From Megaustenia siamemsis (taxonomy: Eukaryota; Mollusca; Gastropoda; Stylommatophora; Ariophantidae): a DNA stretch of 64,000 bases. The translations under genes and the position numbers were made by a program. Below the pieces are notes generated by a model. It saw only the letters and a program-made list of their open reading frames with translations, made no database searches and was not told the DNA's origin. Positions 54,130-63,669 of this stretch are shown one piece after another. The first letter of the stretch is position 1; each line of letters begins with the position of its first letter. The stretch is taken from the NCBI GenBank assembly GCA_032433765.1, contig JAVIAB010000073.1, positions 55,851,565-55,915,564 on the forward strand. The letters run 5' to 3'.

Positions 54130-55372
54130 CGTTCACTCCAGGACACGTCCCTTCACTCTAGGACACATTCGCTCACTCTAGGACACCTTCCCTCACTCGA
54201 GGACATCTTCCCTCACTCGAGGACACGTTCCTTCACTTGAGGACACCTTTCCTCACTCGAGGACATTTTCCCTCACTCGTCGAAACCATGCTTAACTCTA
54301 GGACACCTTCCCTCACTCTTCTACACCTTCCTTCATTCTAGGACACCTTCCTTCACTCTAAGACACCTTCCTTCACTCTAAGACACCTTCCTTCACTCTA
54401 AGACACCTTCCTTCACTCTAGTACACTTTCCCTCACTCTAAGACACCTTCCTTCATTCTAGGACACTTTCCCTCACTCTAAGACACCTTTCTTCACTCTA
54501 GTACACTTTCCCTCACTCTAAGACACCTTCTTTCACTCTAGTACACTTTCCCTCACTCTAAGACACCTTCCTTCACTCTAGTACAATTTCCCTCACTCTA
54601 AGACACCTTCCATCACTCTAGTACACTTTCCCTCACTCGTCAAAACCATGCTTAACTCTAGGACACCTTCCCTCACTCTTCTACACCTTCCTTCATTCTA
54701 GGACACCTTCCTTCACTCTAAGACACCTTCCTTCACTCTAGTACACTTTCCCTCACTCTAAGACACCTTTCTTCACTCTAGTACACTTTCCCTCACTCTA
54801 AGACACCTTCTTTCACTCTAGTACACTTTCCCTCACTCTAAGACACCTTCCATCACTCTAGTACACTTTCCCTCACTCTAAGACACCTTCCTTCACTCTA
54901 GTACACTTTCCGTCACTCGAGGACATCTTCCTTCATTCGAGGTCACGATCCTTCACCTGGGGACACCTTCCCTCACTCCAGGACACCTTCCCTCACTCCA
55001 GGACACATTCCTTCACTCCAGGACATCTTCCCTCACTCGATGACACGCTCCTTCACTTGAGGACACCATCCCTCACTCCAGGAAACCTTCCCTCACTCCA
55101 GGACACCTTCCCTCACTCCAGGACACATTCCTTCACTCCAGGACATCTTCCCTCACTCGATGACACGCTCCTTCACTCGATGACACCATCCCTCACTCCA
55201 GGACACCTTCCCTCACTCCAGGACATCTTCCCTCACTCGATGACACGTTCCTTCACTTGAGGACACCATCCCTCACTCCAGGACACCTTCCCTCAGTCCA
55301 GGACACCTTCCCTCACTCCAGGACACCTTCCCTCACTCCAGGACACATTCCCTCACTCCAGGACACATAACC
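54130..55372. repeat. 20-bp minisatellite, about 62 copies
   Basis: Units of AGGACACCTTCCCTCACTCC and variants (AAGACACCTTCCTTCACTCT, AGTACACTTTCCCTCACTCT). A block of about 360 bp starting near 54280 (AACCATGCTTAACTCTAGGA) recurs near 54645, showing large segmental duplication. The right third is homogenised to the CTCCAGGACA type. Confidence 0.95.
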
Positions 55373-55954
55373 TTACTTTTAGCACAACACCTCTCGTGTA
55401 TCGCGCCACTTTTAATCTCATTTTCTACCTGAAAACTCTACATATTGGTACTCATATTTCTTTTAGAACAATTTTAATCTTTTAAGAGACCCCCCCCCCC
55501 TTTTCCACGGGTCTATTTTCTTTTTCAAATGTTTTCAGCTCTTAAAAAATCATCCCTTTCTTTGTGAAATGCCTTCACTCCTTTAATAAATACTTCTTTT
55601 CTTTTAGATTTGCCTTCAATCCTTTAAGAAATTCTAGCTTTCTTTTTGACACGCCTTCAATCCTTCCTTTCTTCTTGACACGCCTTTTCTTTCTTACTTT
55701 TTTGTTTTTGAGGAAAAAAATGATTTTTACCATGACATTTTGCACTGACTTTCATTTCTTGGAAAACTTACTTTCTGACAAACTTCATTTGTGATGGGAA
55801 CTGTTTTTTTCTTACTTTATTTATTTTTTTGCTAATTATATTTTTTACAGTCCCATTGATTTTGCCATATTTTCTATCAATGTTTTTGGGAAAAAGTAAA
55901 GGTAGCTCCATAGAATTTGCCGTTTGATATTGAAGTGTTAGTAACTTCATTAAA
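55373..55954. other. T/C-rich stretch with weak repeats
   Basis: A C11 run near 55490 and loose repeats of GACACGCCTTCAATCCTT (55580-55690). No gene recognised. Confidence 0.45.
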
Positions 55955-56138
55955 AAAAAACATATTGAGGAGGGGGTGACTAGTTCCCTTCCTCGGTGAT
56001 TTTCTTTCCCAGAGAGGATCTCTGGTGCCCATGGTGGACCCCCATTGCCTTTCAGCTCTGACAACACTGTTGCCACAACTGGCATTTGAACCCCGATCAC
56101 CCTGGTCAACATGTGCATCAACCACAGCACCACTATTC
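55955..56138 (-). mobile_element. SINE-5, tRNA-like, minus strand
   Basis: On the minus strand: A-box-like TAGTGGTGCTGTGGTTGATG, then B-box-like GGGGTTCAAATGCC. A body of about 110 bases (CAGAGCTGAAAGGCAATGGG, GGAAGGGAACTAGTC) follows and ends in a T9 run. Single copy here; no TSD found. Confidence 0.55.
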
Positions 56139-56538
56139 TCGCTTGAATGTTCTTAGTTACTTTATCTTTGTAATTTTGTTACCCAACACTTTATCTGTAA
56201 CATATTTCCTTTGTAAGCCACAGCTGTTTGTTACTACACGTACTTCAAAGTGGCCTTATCGATCTCATCCCAGAACTTGTACACCAGTAATGGACGAAAA
56301 TGCTCCTAATTTTACATGTTCAGCTAATTATAAAAAATAATGGCTTATAGAATGTTATAATTTGTACATAGTACTTTCCCTAGTTTAATTATTTTTCACA
56401 TTATTATTGTAGTAGATTAGGCATCTGAGAAGAAACACTTCAAAGAATGATTAACATATTTAGATGCAAATGTGCTTTTTTATCTTTAGCCATAAATTGT
56501 TTTATATTTGAAATATTACTTATTCTAATTCACTTGAA
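56139..56538. other. AT-rich unassigned stretch
   Basis: Nothing recognised. Confidence 0.4.
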
Positions 56539-56553
56539 TGCACAGATTATAAA

Positions 56554-56821
56554 TGAAAAGTAAAGAGCCCCCGTCACGCCAATTGGCGTATAGGAAATAT
56601 GGTGTTAGTGATCATACATTTTACAGACCTTCAGCACATGATTTTTTGGAGTAATGTGGTCGGTATTACGCCCGTGTCGCTTTACTTCCCCCCCCCCCAA
56701 ATAAAAAAAAATATGGTACCCATTTAAGGCTGGGTGTACCAGGAAGCCGTCCGTTGAGATCGAACCCTACCCTTGTCCTTTGTAGTCCAGTTCACTAACC
56801 ACTGAGCTATCGCGGCTCACG
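56554..56821 (-). mobile_element. SINE-1 copy 6, minus strand
   Basis: On the minus strand: head GAGCCGCGATAGCTCAGTGG, B box GGTTCGATCTC, the body, and the hairpin ACGCCA-AT-TGGCGT with its stem intact and a changed loop. Flanking TGCACAGATTATAAAT (56539-56554) and TGCACATATTATATTT (56823-56838) look like a TSD with three mismatches, so this copy is older. Confidence 0.88.
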
Positions 56822-56838
56822 GTGCACATATTATATTT

Positions 56839-57084
56839 GGGTTATATTTTAAAAATAAGTAAATGAGGTAATTAAACAAAATATCAGTCCTACGCATTCC
56901 TTGTAAATGTGTTTTGATGACTGTCATTGAGTACTATTCTCAATAATTGACCAGACTGAAGTGTGTGCACACGGGAACCATTTCAAGCACATTCATTAGA
57001 AAAAAAATCTACATGTAATAAAAAAAATATGAAAAATATATTGCAACAAAGGGCATGGGAGGATGTTGGAAGAGCGGGTGGGGG
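56839..57084. other. Unassigned spacer
   Basis: Nothing recognised. Confidence 0.35.
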
Positions 57085-57230
57085 AGGGAGCTGAGTGGTT
57101 TAGAGGTTAGACGTTAACCTCTGGACAAGAAGGTCACTGGTTCAGATACCTCGACTTACGGTGAGAATTTTTAAAACACTGAATCCGTGGTTTCTTCGTG
57201 ACTTTATGCTTAAAGCTTTACGCTTTACGC
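57085..57230 (+). mobile_element. SINE-4, tRNA-like
   Basis: GAGCTGAGTGGTTTAGAGGT (A box), a long variable-arm-like segment, then CACTGGTTCAGATACC (B box). The layout recalls a class II tRNA (Leu/Ser). It is followed by a short AT-rich body. Single copy here, boundaries uncertain. Confidence 0.5.
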
Positions 57231-57350
57231 TATGCTGTCTGGGTACTGAGATGCAATGTATGGTCCTTTCTGGGTACTGAGATTCGATGTCTAGCCCTCA
57301 CTGGGTACTGAGATGCAATGTCTAGCCCTCTCGGTGTACTGAGACCCAAT
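57231..57350. repeat. Tandem repeat of about 33 bp, four copies
   Basis: Units contain TGGGTACTGAGATGCAATGT plus CTAGCCCTC, with small length changes. Confidence 0.85.
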
Positions 57351-57790
57351 GAACTCTTGGATAACAGTAAAAAAAGCATAAGGTCCTGTATGTATTCGGC
57401 GCCCATTAACAAATCCCCTTGACATTTGACAATTGAAAATTATGCACACAAAAAAGCAGCGGTCCGGACAAAATTATAGGAAAAAATCTACCCAAAATGT
57501 CAAAATTATTGAACATTTAAAAAAACATGAGAGTACCTCCGAAGTCTAAGAATATATGTCTGCATGATGAGGGACAAAACTCGGCACACGGCTCTCGTTG
57601 AAAAAAGGGATAATTGATACTCACACAAAATTCAGTCCCTCAGGACATCGCTAGAGTTGTAAAAATAAAAACAATAACGGGGATTACAAAAAGAAAATAC
57701 GGATAGAAGAAAACCATGAAATGAAATACTACAAAACATAGCAGTTTAGTCTGGCATATAAAGCAATTAACCTACGTCCTAAAAAACATC
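57351..57790. other. AT-rich unassigned stretch
   Basis: Nothing recognised. Confidence 0.4.
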
Positions 57791-57791
57791 A

Positions 57792-58175
57792 TGAGAGCCG
57801 CGATAGCTCAGTGGTTAGTGAACTGGACTACAAAGGACAAGAGGTAGGGTTCGATCCCAACCTACGGCTTTCGGTTCACCAAGCCTTTAATGGGTACCGG
57901 ATTTGTTTCTGGGAAAGTAAAGCGGCACGGGCGTAATACCAACCACATTACCCCAAAAATCATGTGCCGAAGGTCTGTAAAATTTATGGTCATTAACACC
58001 TTATTCCGAAGATGATGGGGAAGACATGGAATGATCTTAAAAGAATTGCAAAAAACAGAACGACTTGGAAAGTGTTTGTTGAAGACCTATGCTCCACTGG
58101 GAGCTAAAAGGTAGAAGAAGAAGAACACCTTATTCCCTATACGCCACTTGGCGGGACGAGGATACTTTACTTTTT
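57792..58175 (+). mobile_element. SINE-1 copy 7, split by a LINE-D 3' end
   Basis: Head GAGAGCCGCGATAGCTCAGT, B box GGTTCGATCCC and body run to AACACCTTATTCC at 58007. The rest resumes at 58137 with CTATACGCCACTTGGCGG and a TACTTTACTTTTT tail. The right hairpin arm has one change (GGCGG). Confidence 0.92.
58008..58123 (+). mobile_element. LINE-D 3' end nested in SINE-1
   Basis: A 116-bp 5'-truncated LINE-D tail: GAAGATGATGGGGAAGACAT, AAGTGTTTGTTGAAGACC, ATGCTCCACTGGGAGC, ending in AGAAGAAG. A perfect 13-bp TSD AACACCTTATTCC (57995-58007 and 58124-58136) lies inside the SINE. It proves LINE-D activity after this SINE-1 copy landed. Confidence 0.94.
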
Positions 58176-58384
58176 ACTTTTTAACAACCATCGTAGACAG
58201 AGGAATGCATCCAGGGACGTATTTATACATGCACGTAAATAAGTTACCTTACAATGGTGACTTTAGGAAAATAACGTGAAAAAAGGTACTGCTTCCTTCC
58301 ATGCTTTAAGAAGTATGAGGTATACATCCATTAGTGTGAATATTCGTCAGTGACCAACGGCGCAGTTTATTTATAACGCGGTCG

Positions 58385-58525
58385 GCATCACAACATTCTG
58401 CCTTATCTTCCAACAAGAATTCGGTACCCATTTTAAGGTGCAGGAACATAGAAGTCATCGGAAATAATCGTGCTCGATCTCTTGTTCCTAGTAGTGCATT
58501 TCGTAACCACTGAGCTACAGCGGCT
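58385..58525 (-). mobile_element. Old SINE-1-related copy, minus strand
   Basis: On the minus strand: head AGCCGCTGTAGCTCAGTGGT, B-box relic GATCGAGC, and TAAAATGGGTACCGAATTCT where SINE-1 has TTTAATGGGTACCGGATTTT. The downstream body is strongly diverged. Confidence 0.65.
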
Positions 58526-58979
58526 ACATGGAAAATATAATGAAATCTAAATGTAACAAGCGAAACAAGCTGTTATTACACAGAGGTTTTTGCATTTAAA
58601 ATATTTATAGATTTCAAAATAATATTACGCAGCCGTTTTACCCTTTCAGACTGTAACAAATCAGTTGTCCATCTTTGACAGTTGCTGCCAGACGTTGTTT
58701 TGCAGCGCTGCATTCCTCATGGCTGGTTCTGTCAATGTTTGAATGGCAGGTTCAGCAGGAGAACGAACAAGGCATATCTGTATGTCGTAATGTGTATGTT
58801 CCACCAGGTTTTCTCAGTTATTTCTAAGGGAGAACTCTCTCAGCGATGTCTTGCAGACATCTTTATATCTCGTATAATAATATAACACTGTAAACATATT
58901 TAAAAAACATATACATAAATACGTAGACACATACATATGTGTGGTTGATGGAAAAACCTTTAAACATTGACATGTATAC
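58526..58979. other. Unassigned stretch
   Basis: A 67-codon frame (58682-58885) has no family features. Nothing else recognised. Confidence 0.35.
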
Positions 58980-59003
58980 ATGAATTCATGTTTGTATATA
59001 AAT

Positions 59004-59008
<5 letters not shown>

Positions 59009-59047
<39 letters not shown>
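59009..59047. repeat. (AT)n microsatellite next to the LINE-H 3' end
   Basis: A pure TA run directly adjoining the 3' side of the minus-strand LINE-H. Confidence 0.93.
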
Positions 59048-59049
<2 letters not shown>

Positions 59050-60340
59050 GCGATCAATACTCAAATCAGTGTAGGATTCCAGACTCTCTCATGAAGTCAG
59101 CTGTTTGTTTAAGCGATTCGATTGCCTCGTATAGTTTCTCTTCCAGGGAGGTGGGTGTGGACCACATTGCTCTTCTCAGGTCTGTGTACTGGGGGCAATC
59201 CTGTAGAACATGTTTTGTAGTCATATTGTCCAGTGTACAGTGGCATAGGCTGGTTGTACCTATTTTGAATTTGGTGAACATGTGATTTATCATTCTATTG
59301 TGGCCATTGCGAAATATGATGACTTGATCCCTCCTTGATAGTTGGTGGTATCCGTCCCTCTCGTTATGCCTTGGGTGTTCTCGTTTTAATTTTTCATGGT
59401 ACTGACCTTTGAGGATGGATTTGGCTTCATCATAACTTAGTGGATGGTTCTCTGTTGTAATCTCCCTCCCTCTTTAGCTAATTTGTCTGCGTGTTTGTCC
59501 CCGTGTATATTACAGTGTGATGGTATCCAGTGAATAACTACTCTCTGGAAGTTATTGCATAGTTGGTCCAGGGTTGTTCTCAAGTCATCTAGTTCATTGT
59601 TCTTGGGGCTGTTTAGAGCTGCTAGTACTGGCAGAGCATCAGTCAGAATCACCAATTTATTGTGCATGTTATTTTTGTGTTGAATAGCCAGTGTTGCAGC
59701 ATCTTTGATGGCCTCAGTTTCTTCTTTAAAGTTGTTTGAGAATTTCCCAGCAGCTATTGACTTGGTGATCTCGTCCTGATTATTCAGCGTCAAGAACACA
59801 CCTCCCCCTCCATTTCTGGTGGCATTTGTAGCAGAGCCATATGTGTATTTGTGGGACCAAGAGTCCTGTGGGTAGGTATCGTTTATGTGTTTTTCTGCTA
59901 CGTGTTTTTTTTTTCTGTGTCTGATTGGGTACCTTTTTCATGATTCCTGTTATATTTTCCTTAAGTTCTGGTATTTTATGTTTTCCATGAGGAGACATAT
60001 CAGATGGGCTCAAGGGTTTCGAAATTGTTTGGGAAAGTACTGAGTCTCCAGTAGTTAGTACATTGGCGATTTCAGCGAAGTTCTTCCTCTTTAGTCGTAC
60101 AATTCCGGAACCAGTTATTCTTTGGTGCATGGGGTGGCTGAGGAGCCTTCTATATTTCTCCGCTTGTTGCAACACTTTAGTGACCCGTCTGCCATCTAAG
60201 GGTTGTAAACCTGTTACTGTTTCTAGAGTCTTGATAGGTGTAGATTTCATAGCACCAGTGATGATACGGGCAGCTTGGTTCTGTGTTCTGTTAATTTTGC
60301 TGAGGTGTGATTTGGAAGCCATAGCCGAGGCATACAAAGG
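59050..60340 (-). mobile_element. LINE-H: RNase H domain and Cys/His C-terminus, inactivated
   Basis: Minus strand, 5' to 3': the region after the RT (60337-59980: KINRTQNQAARIITGAMKST, LQPLDGRRVTKVLQQAEKYR), then the RNase H. Motif 1 reads KYTYGSATNAT, with Tyr where the catalytic Asp of 'YTDGS' belongs. It is followed by FKEETEAIKDAATLA (Glu), LVILTDALPVLAAL (Asp), and VVIHWIPSHCNIHGDKHADK (His and last Asp). A broken spacer leads to the C-terminal MINHMFTKFKIGTTSLCHCT and TTKHVLQDCPQYTDLRRAMW, a CxC-H-C zinc-knuckle-like motif. The frame is broken near the T-rich run at 59907-59916 and again between 59437 and 59293. It is 5' truncated at about 60340; the RT is absent. Confidence 0.87.
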
Positions 60341-60447
60341 AATTTTATATATTAGAAATATATTTTATATACTATTTAAAATATAATATGAGAATATATA
60401 CGAAATATACGAAATATTTTATATATTAGGAATATATATATTTTTTA

Positions 60448-60500
<53 letters not shown>

Positions 60501-60933
60501 TTTATTACAATAATAAAGACTTTCGACATTGATTTGAAAGTCAGCAGCGATATGTATAGTGCATTAAAATGACATGAATTGTTAGTGAAGGAAAAAAACT
60601 TTGCATAAATAAATAACAAATCTGAAAGTGATACCATGATTTAAGTTTGAGATGAACGAAGTTGAAGCTTTAGACCACAACTTCAAATCATGTACTAGCT
60701 GGGGGCAAAAACATCCACCTGTAACTAGATTTGGAAGCGGTCAGCGACTTGCATCTGACTACGTGAGTCAGGATCGACGAACAGCAGAGCTGATCAAGAC
60801 CTAACTCCACCACCAAGTAGTACTCATAGAAAGAGGATAACCAGTCTAGCAAATGGGTAGAAATCAAAAAGAGAAGACAGTCTGGTACACAAAAAATGTC
60901 GTACTAATGTCGGATGTCATTGAATGGAAGGCC
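60341..60933. other. AT-rich stretch with (AT)n at 60455-60492, then unassigned DNA
   Basis: Contains TATATTAG/AAATATAT repeats and a pure TA run. 60640-60920 is less biased but holds no recognised element. Confidence 0.45.
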
Positions 60934-60944
60934 CAACTATCACT

Positions 60945-61418
60945 ATCTATCTATCTATTGACCTTTCGAGCCGTAACCGGCCCATAGGGCGTAGACCAAG
61001 ATACACCTTCTCCTATATGAATTTTTGTTCTAGCAGTTTTCTTTTAAAGATATTTTATCAAATCTCGCCATCTGTCTCTGTTCTGTGCAAGCAGTTCTAT
61101 CTCATTGAGGGAGCCGATTCCTGCTGCTCTTGCCTCTCTCATCAATGTTCTTCTCAGTGTCTCCCTGGGTCTTCCTCTTTTTCTTTTACCTGTTGTTTCC
61201 CATATGAGGGCTTGCTTTGCTATTCGATTATTATCTCTTCTCATCACATGTCCAACGTATGACCATCGTCTTTTCTTTATTACTGAAGATATTAGTGGTT
61301 GATTGGCGATTTCTCTAATTTCCTCGTTTGTTTTGAATTCGTTCCATTCTATACCAAGTATTTTCCTTAGACATTTATTTTCGAATGCGTTCAACTTTGT
61401 TTCTATATATTTCTATTG
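60945..61418 (-). mobile_element. LINE-C C-terminus, minus strand, near-identical to 28889-29450
   Basis: 61394-61044 (minus) reads FENKCLRKILGIEWNEFKTN, RRWSYVGHVMRRDNNRIAKQ, KRKRGRPRETLRRTLMREAR and ELLAQNRDRWRDLIKYL. It has the same 3' UTR (CCTTTCGAGCCGTAACCGGC on the plus strand) and a TATC-type tail. A perfect 11-bp TSD CAACTATCACT (60934-60944 and 61419-61429) flanks it. It differs from the other copy by only a few residues (V/I, M/W, A/E). 5' truncated; no RT. Confidence 0.93.
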
Positions 61419-61429
61419 CAACTATCACT

Positions 61430-61626
61430 GCTTGGCTACAAATCATAACACATCGCATTTTTGCCCACTTAACTCCCTTTAAGTGCGCATTTTGAAACGG
61501 ACTATTCATTCATGTTATAGGGTTAACCCGAGAAGACAACACGATATCCTACTATGTCTAGTGAATGTCATTATGGAGATAAAGTTCAAATATGTTTGTC
61601 ATAATAATTGAATGTGCATTTCCTCA
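61430..61626. other. Unassigned spacer
   Basis: Nothing recognised. Confidence 0.35.
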
Positions 61627-61639
61627 ATGTCTCATCGAT

Positions 61640-61922
61640 AAAAAAAAAAAAGTAAAGTCCCCCCCCCCCAGTCACGCGAAGTGGCGTATAGGGAATATGG
61701 TGTTAGTGACCATACATTTTACAGACCTTCAGCACATGATTTTGGGGTTAATGTGGTCGGTATTACGCCCGTGCCGCTTTACTCCCCCCTCCCAAAAAAA
61801 AAATTAAAAAAAAATTGGTACCCATTTAAGGCTGGGTGAACCAGGAAGCCGTCGGTTGAGATCGAACCCTACCCCTTGTCCTTTGTAGTCCAGTTCACTA
61901 ACCACTGGGCTATCGTGGATCT
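61640..61922 (-). mobile_element. SINE-1 copy 8, minus strand
   Basis: Full length on the minus strand: head ATCCACGATAGCCCAGTGGT, B box GGTTCGATCTC, the body and the 3' hairpin with one arm mutated (ACGCCACTTCGCGT). A T-rich tail appears on the plus strand as A12 at 61640. A perfect 13-bp TSD ATGTCTCATCGAT lies at 61627-61639 and 61923-61935. Confidence 0.95.
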
Positions 61923-61980
61923 ATGTCTCATCGATGCCTAGAATAAATAAGATTTGTGATTGCTTAAGAGGTCTATTGAT

Positions 61981-62256
61981 GACAAGAGATGAGGTTCGAT
62001 ACCCCGACACGTCAAGAGATGAGGTTCGAGACCCCGACACGTCAAGAGATGAGGTTCGATACCCCGACACGTCAAGAGATGAGGTTCGAGACCCCGACAC
62101 GTCAAGAGATGAGGTTCGATACCCCGACACGTCAAGAGATGAGGTTCGATACCCCGACACGTCAAGAGATGAGGTTCGATACCCCGACACGTCAAGAGAT
62201 GAGGTTCGATACCCCGACACGTCAAGAGATGAGGTTCGATACCCCGACACGTCAAG
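61981..62256. repeat. 30-bp minisatellite, nine copies, each with a B-box-like motif
   Basis: Exact 30-bp units: GTCAAGAGATGAGGTTCGAT plus ACCCCGACAC. GGTTCGATACC or GGTTCGAGACC (fitting the Pol III B-box pattern GGTTCGANNCC) starts at 61993 and every 30 bp to 62233. Units 2 and 4 carry the GAG form and the rest GAT. All frames stay open because 30 is a multiple of three; the predicted peptides are artefacts. Confidence 0.95.
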
Positions 62257-62729
62257 GATCACGCTCGCTTAATTAAACACCGGAGACTTGTCTCCCTTGG
62301 ATATAGTTAAAGACAACGTAATGTATGTCTCTGACTGTAATATGTCAACGGTTTAAATACATGTGGGACGCTGCATCACATGATCCAAAACACATGGTCT
62401 GCTTGGTGTTCCCATAATCCTTTCCTCTGTTTCACATAGTCAGTGTATCACTAAAGGATATGGCCGAGCTTGAAAGAGGTTTCAGTTAAATGAGAAACAG
62501 TGTGTTTTGGTGAGTAATGTTTTACAAATTTCTCACTATTTATACAAATTAAATGTTACAACGTATGTATTTGTTCATATTGTTAAATGTATTTTGTTGA
62601 CATTAAATTGTGCAACCACTATTCTGAGCACACTTGTGCAAAGATTATATTCTCAAAAATGTTCACTAATTTTGCTATGAAAGATAATTAAACATTAGTC
62701 AACATTTGATTTCGTCGACTAATCTCCAA
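62257..62729. other. Unassigned stretch
   Basis: Nothing recognised. Confidence 0.4.
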
Positions 62730-62960
62730 TATATATCCATTAGTATCAATTAGAGTAACTTTAATAGTCATTTGAATAGTTTAGGGTAATTTTAATATGC
62801 ATCAATATAATGCAGAGTAACTTTAATATACATTATCATAGTTTATGGTAATTTTAATATCCATTAATATACTGTAGGATAACTTTAATATACATTAGCA
62901 TAGTTTGGGATAGTTTTCAAATACGTTAGTATAGTATAGAGTATTTTAACGCCCAATAGT
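62730..62960. repeat. Degenerate tandem repeat of about 32 bp, AT-rich
   Basis: Five to six imperfect units with GGTAATTTTAATATCCATTA and GAGTAACTTTAATATACATT blocks alternating, so the higher-order period is about 64 bp. Confidence 0.75.
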
Positions 62961-63665
62961 ATTTGATTGAAAGTGGTACAGTGCTATTGATTTTGTTTCC
63001 TGGACCCATCGATGCGTTCATGGTCAATACCACGATAACAACTCACTTTCGATGAGTGCTACTCATTTTCTGAGTGAAGTCTGTGTCCACCTTGGCCAAA
63101 ATAAAAATCGCCATATTTGAGATTTGTACTAGCACCATTTGATCAACAGGCGAGTGAGCTAGACACTTCGCCACCCATTAATCGCATCACTAGACCCTTG
63201 TGTAATGTCGTGAGTCATCAAACGAATATTCACACCAGAAGGAATGCCAGCCACACGAATTTCCTATATGGTAACTATAACAATAAACATGAACAGCTTG
63301 CATTGTCTGATGAACAATTTATAAATTCGAAACAACATATATGTTTGGCTCTCATGTTCACCAATTATTTCCTTGGCACAAGAGCTATAGTCCCCAAAGG
63401 AAAGAAGACCCAACAAATACCAAACAACCTGAAGGCCAATTATTGTCAAGCCGTTGGAGATGGATGACGTGTCTTGTTCCAGCGAGAATCAACATGTATC
63501 ACATTCCACATGGCTAATACATTGTTATGTTTGTTGTCTCATTTTCCATAACAATTTGTAATGTCTACTTTAACTACTACAGATTCATTCTTGTCATAAA
63601 ATTCATTAAAAAGCCGTTCTAATTCTTGAAAGAGAAAATACAAACATCAAGTCAAGTATGAAAAA
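62961..63665. other. Unassigned stretch with a 116-codon plus-strand frame
   Basis: 63117-63467 is open for 116 codons with ordinary composition (three Cys, N- and T-rich). I do not recognise a domain, and no splice or promoter context is visible. It could be an exon, a relic or chance. Confidence 0.3.
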
Positions 63666-63669
63666 TAAT

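Noticed and set aside
61981..62256. Regular 30-bp repeats that might suggest a CRISPR array
   Set aside because: The units are contiguous with no variable spacers, the context is eukaryotic, and no cas-like gene is present.
61934..62276. Overlapping repetitive frames on both strands as a repeat protein gene
   Set aside because: All frames of a 30-bp unit without stops stay open; several strands and frames score equally, which is the mark of an artefact.
63117..63467. 116-codon plus-strand hypothetical gene
   Set aside because: No domain recognised and no exon signals I can support; left as an open frame only.
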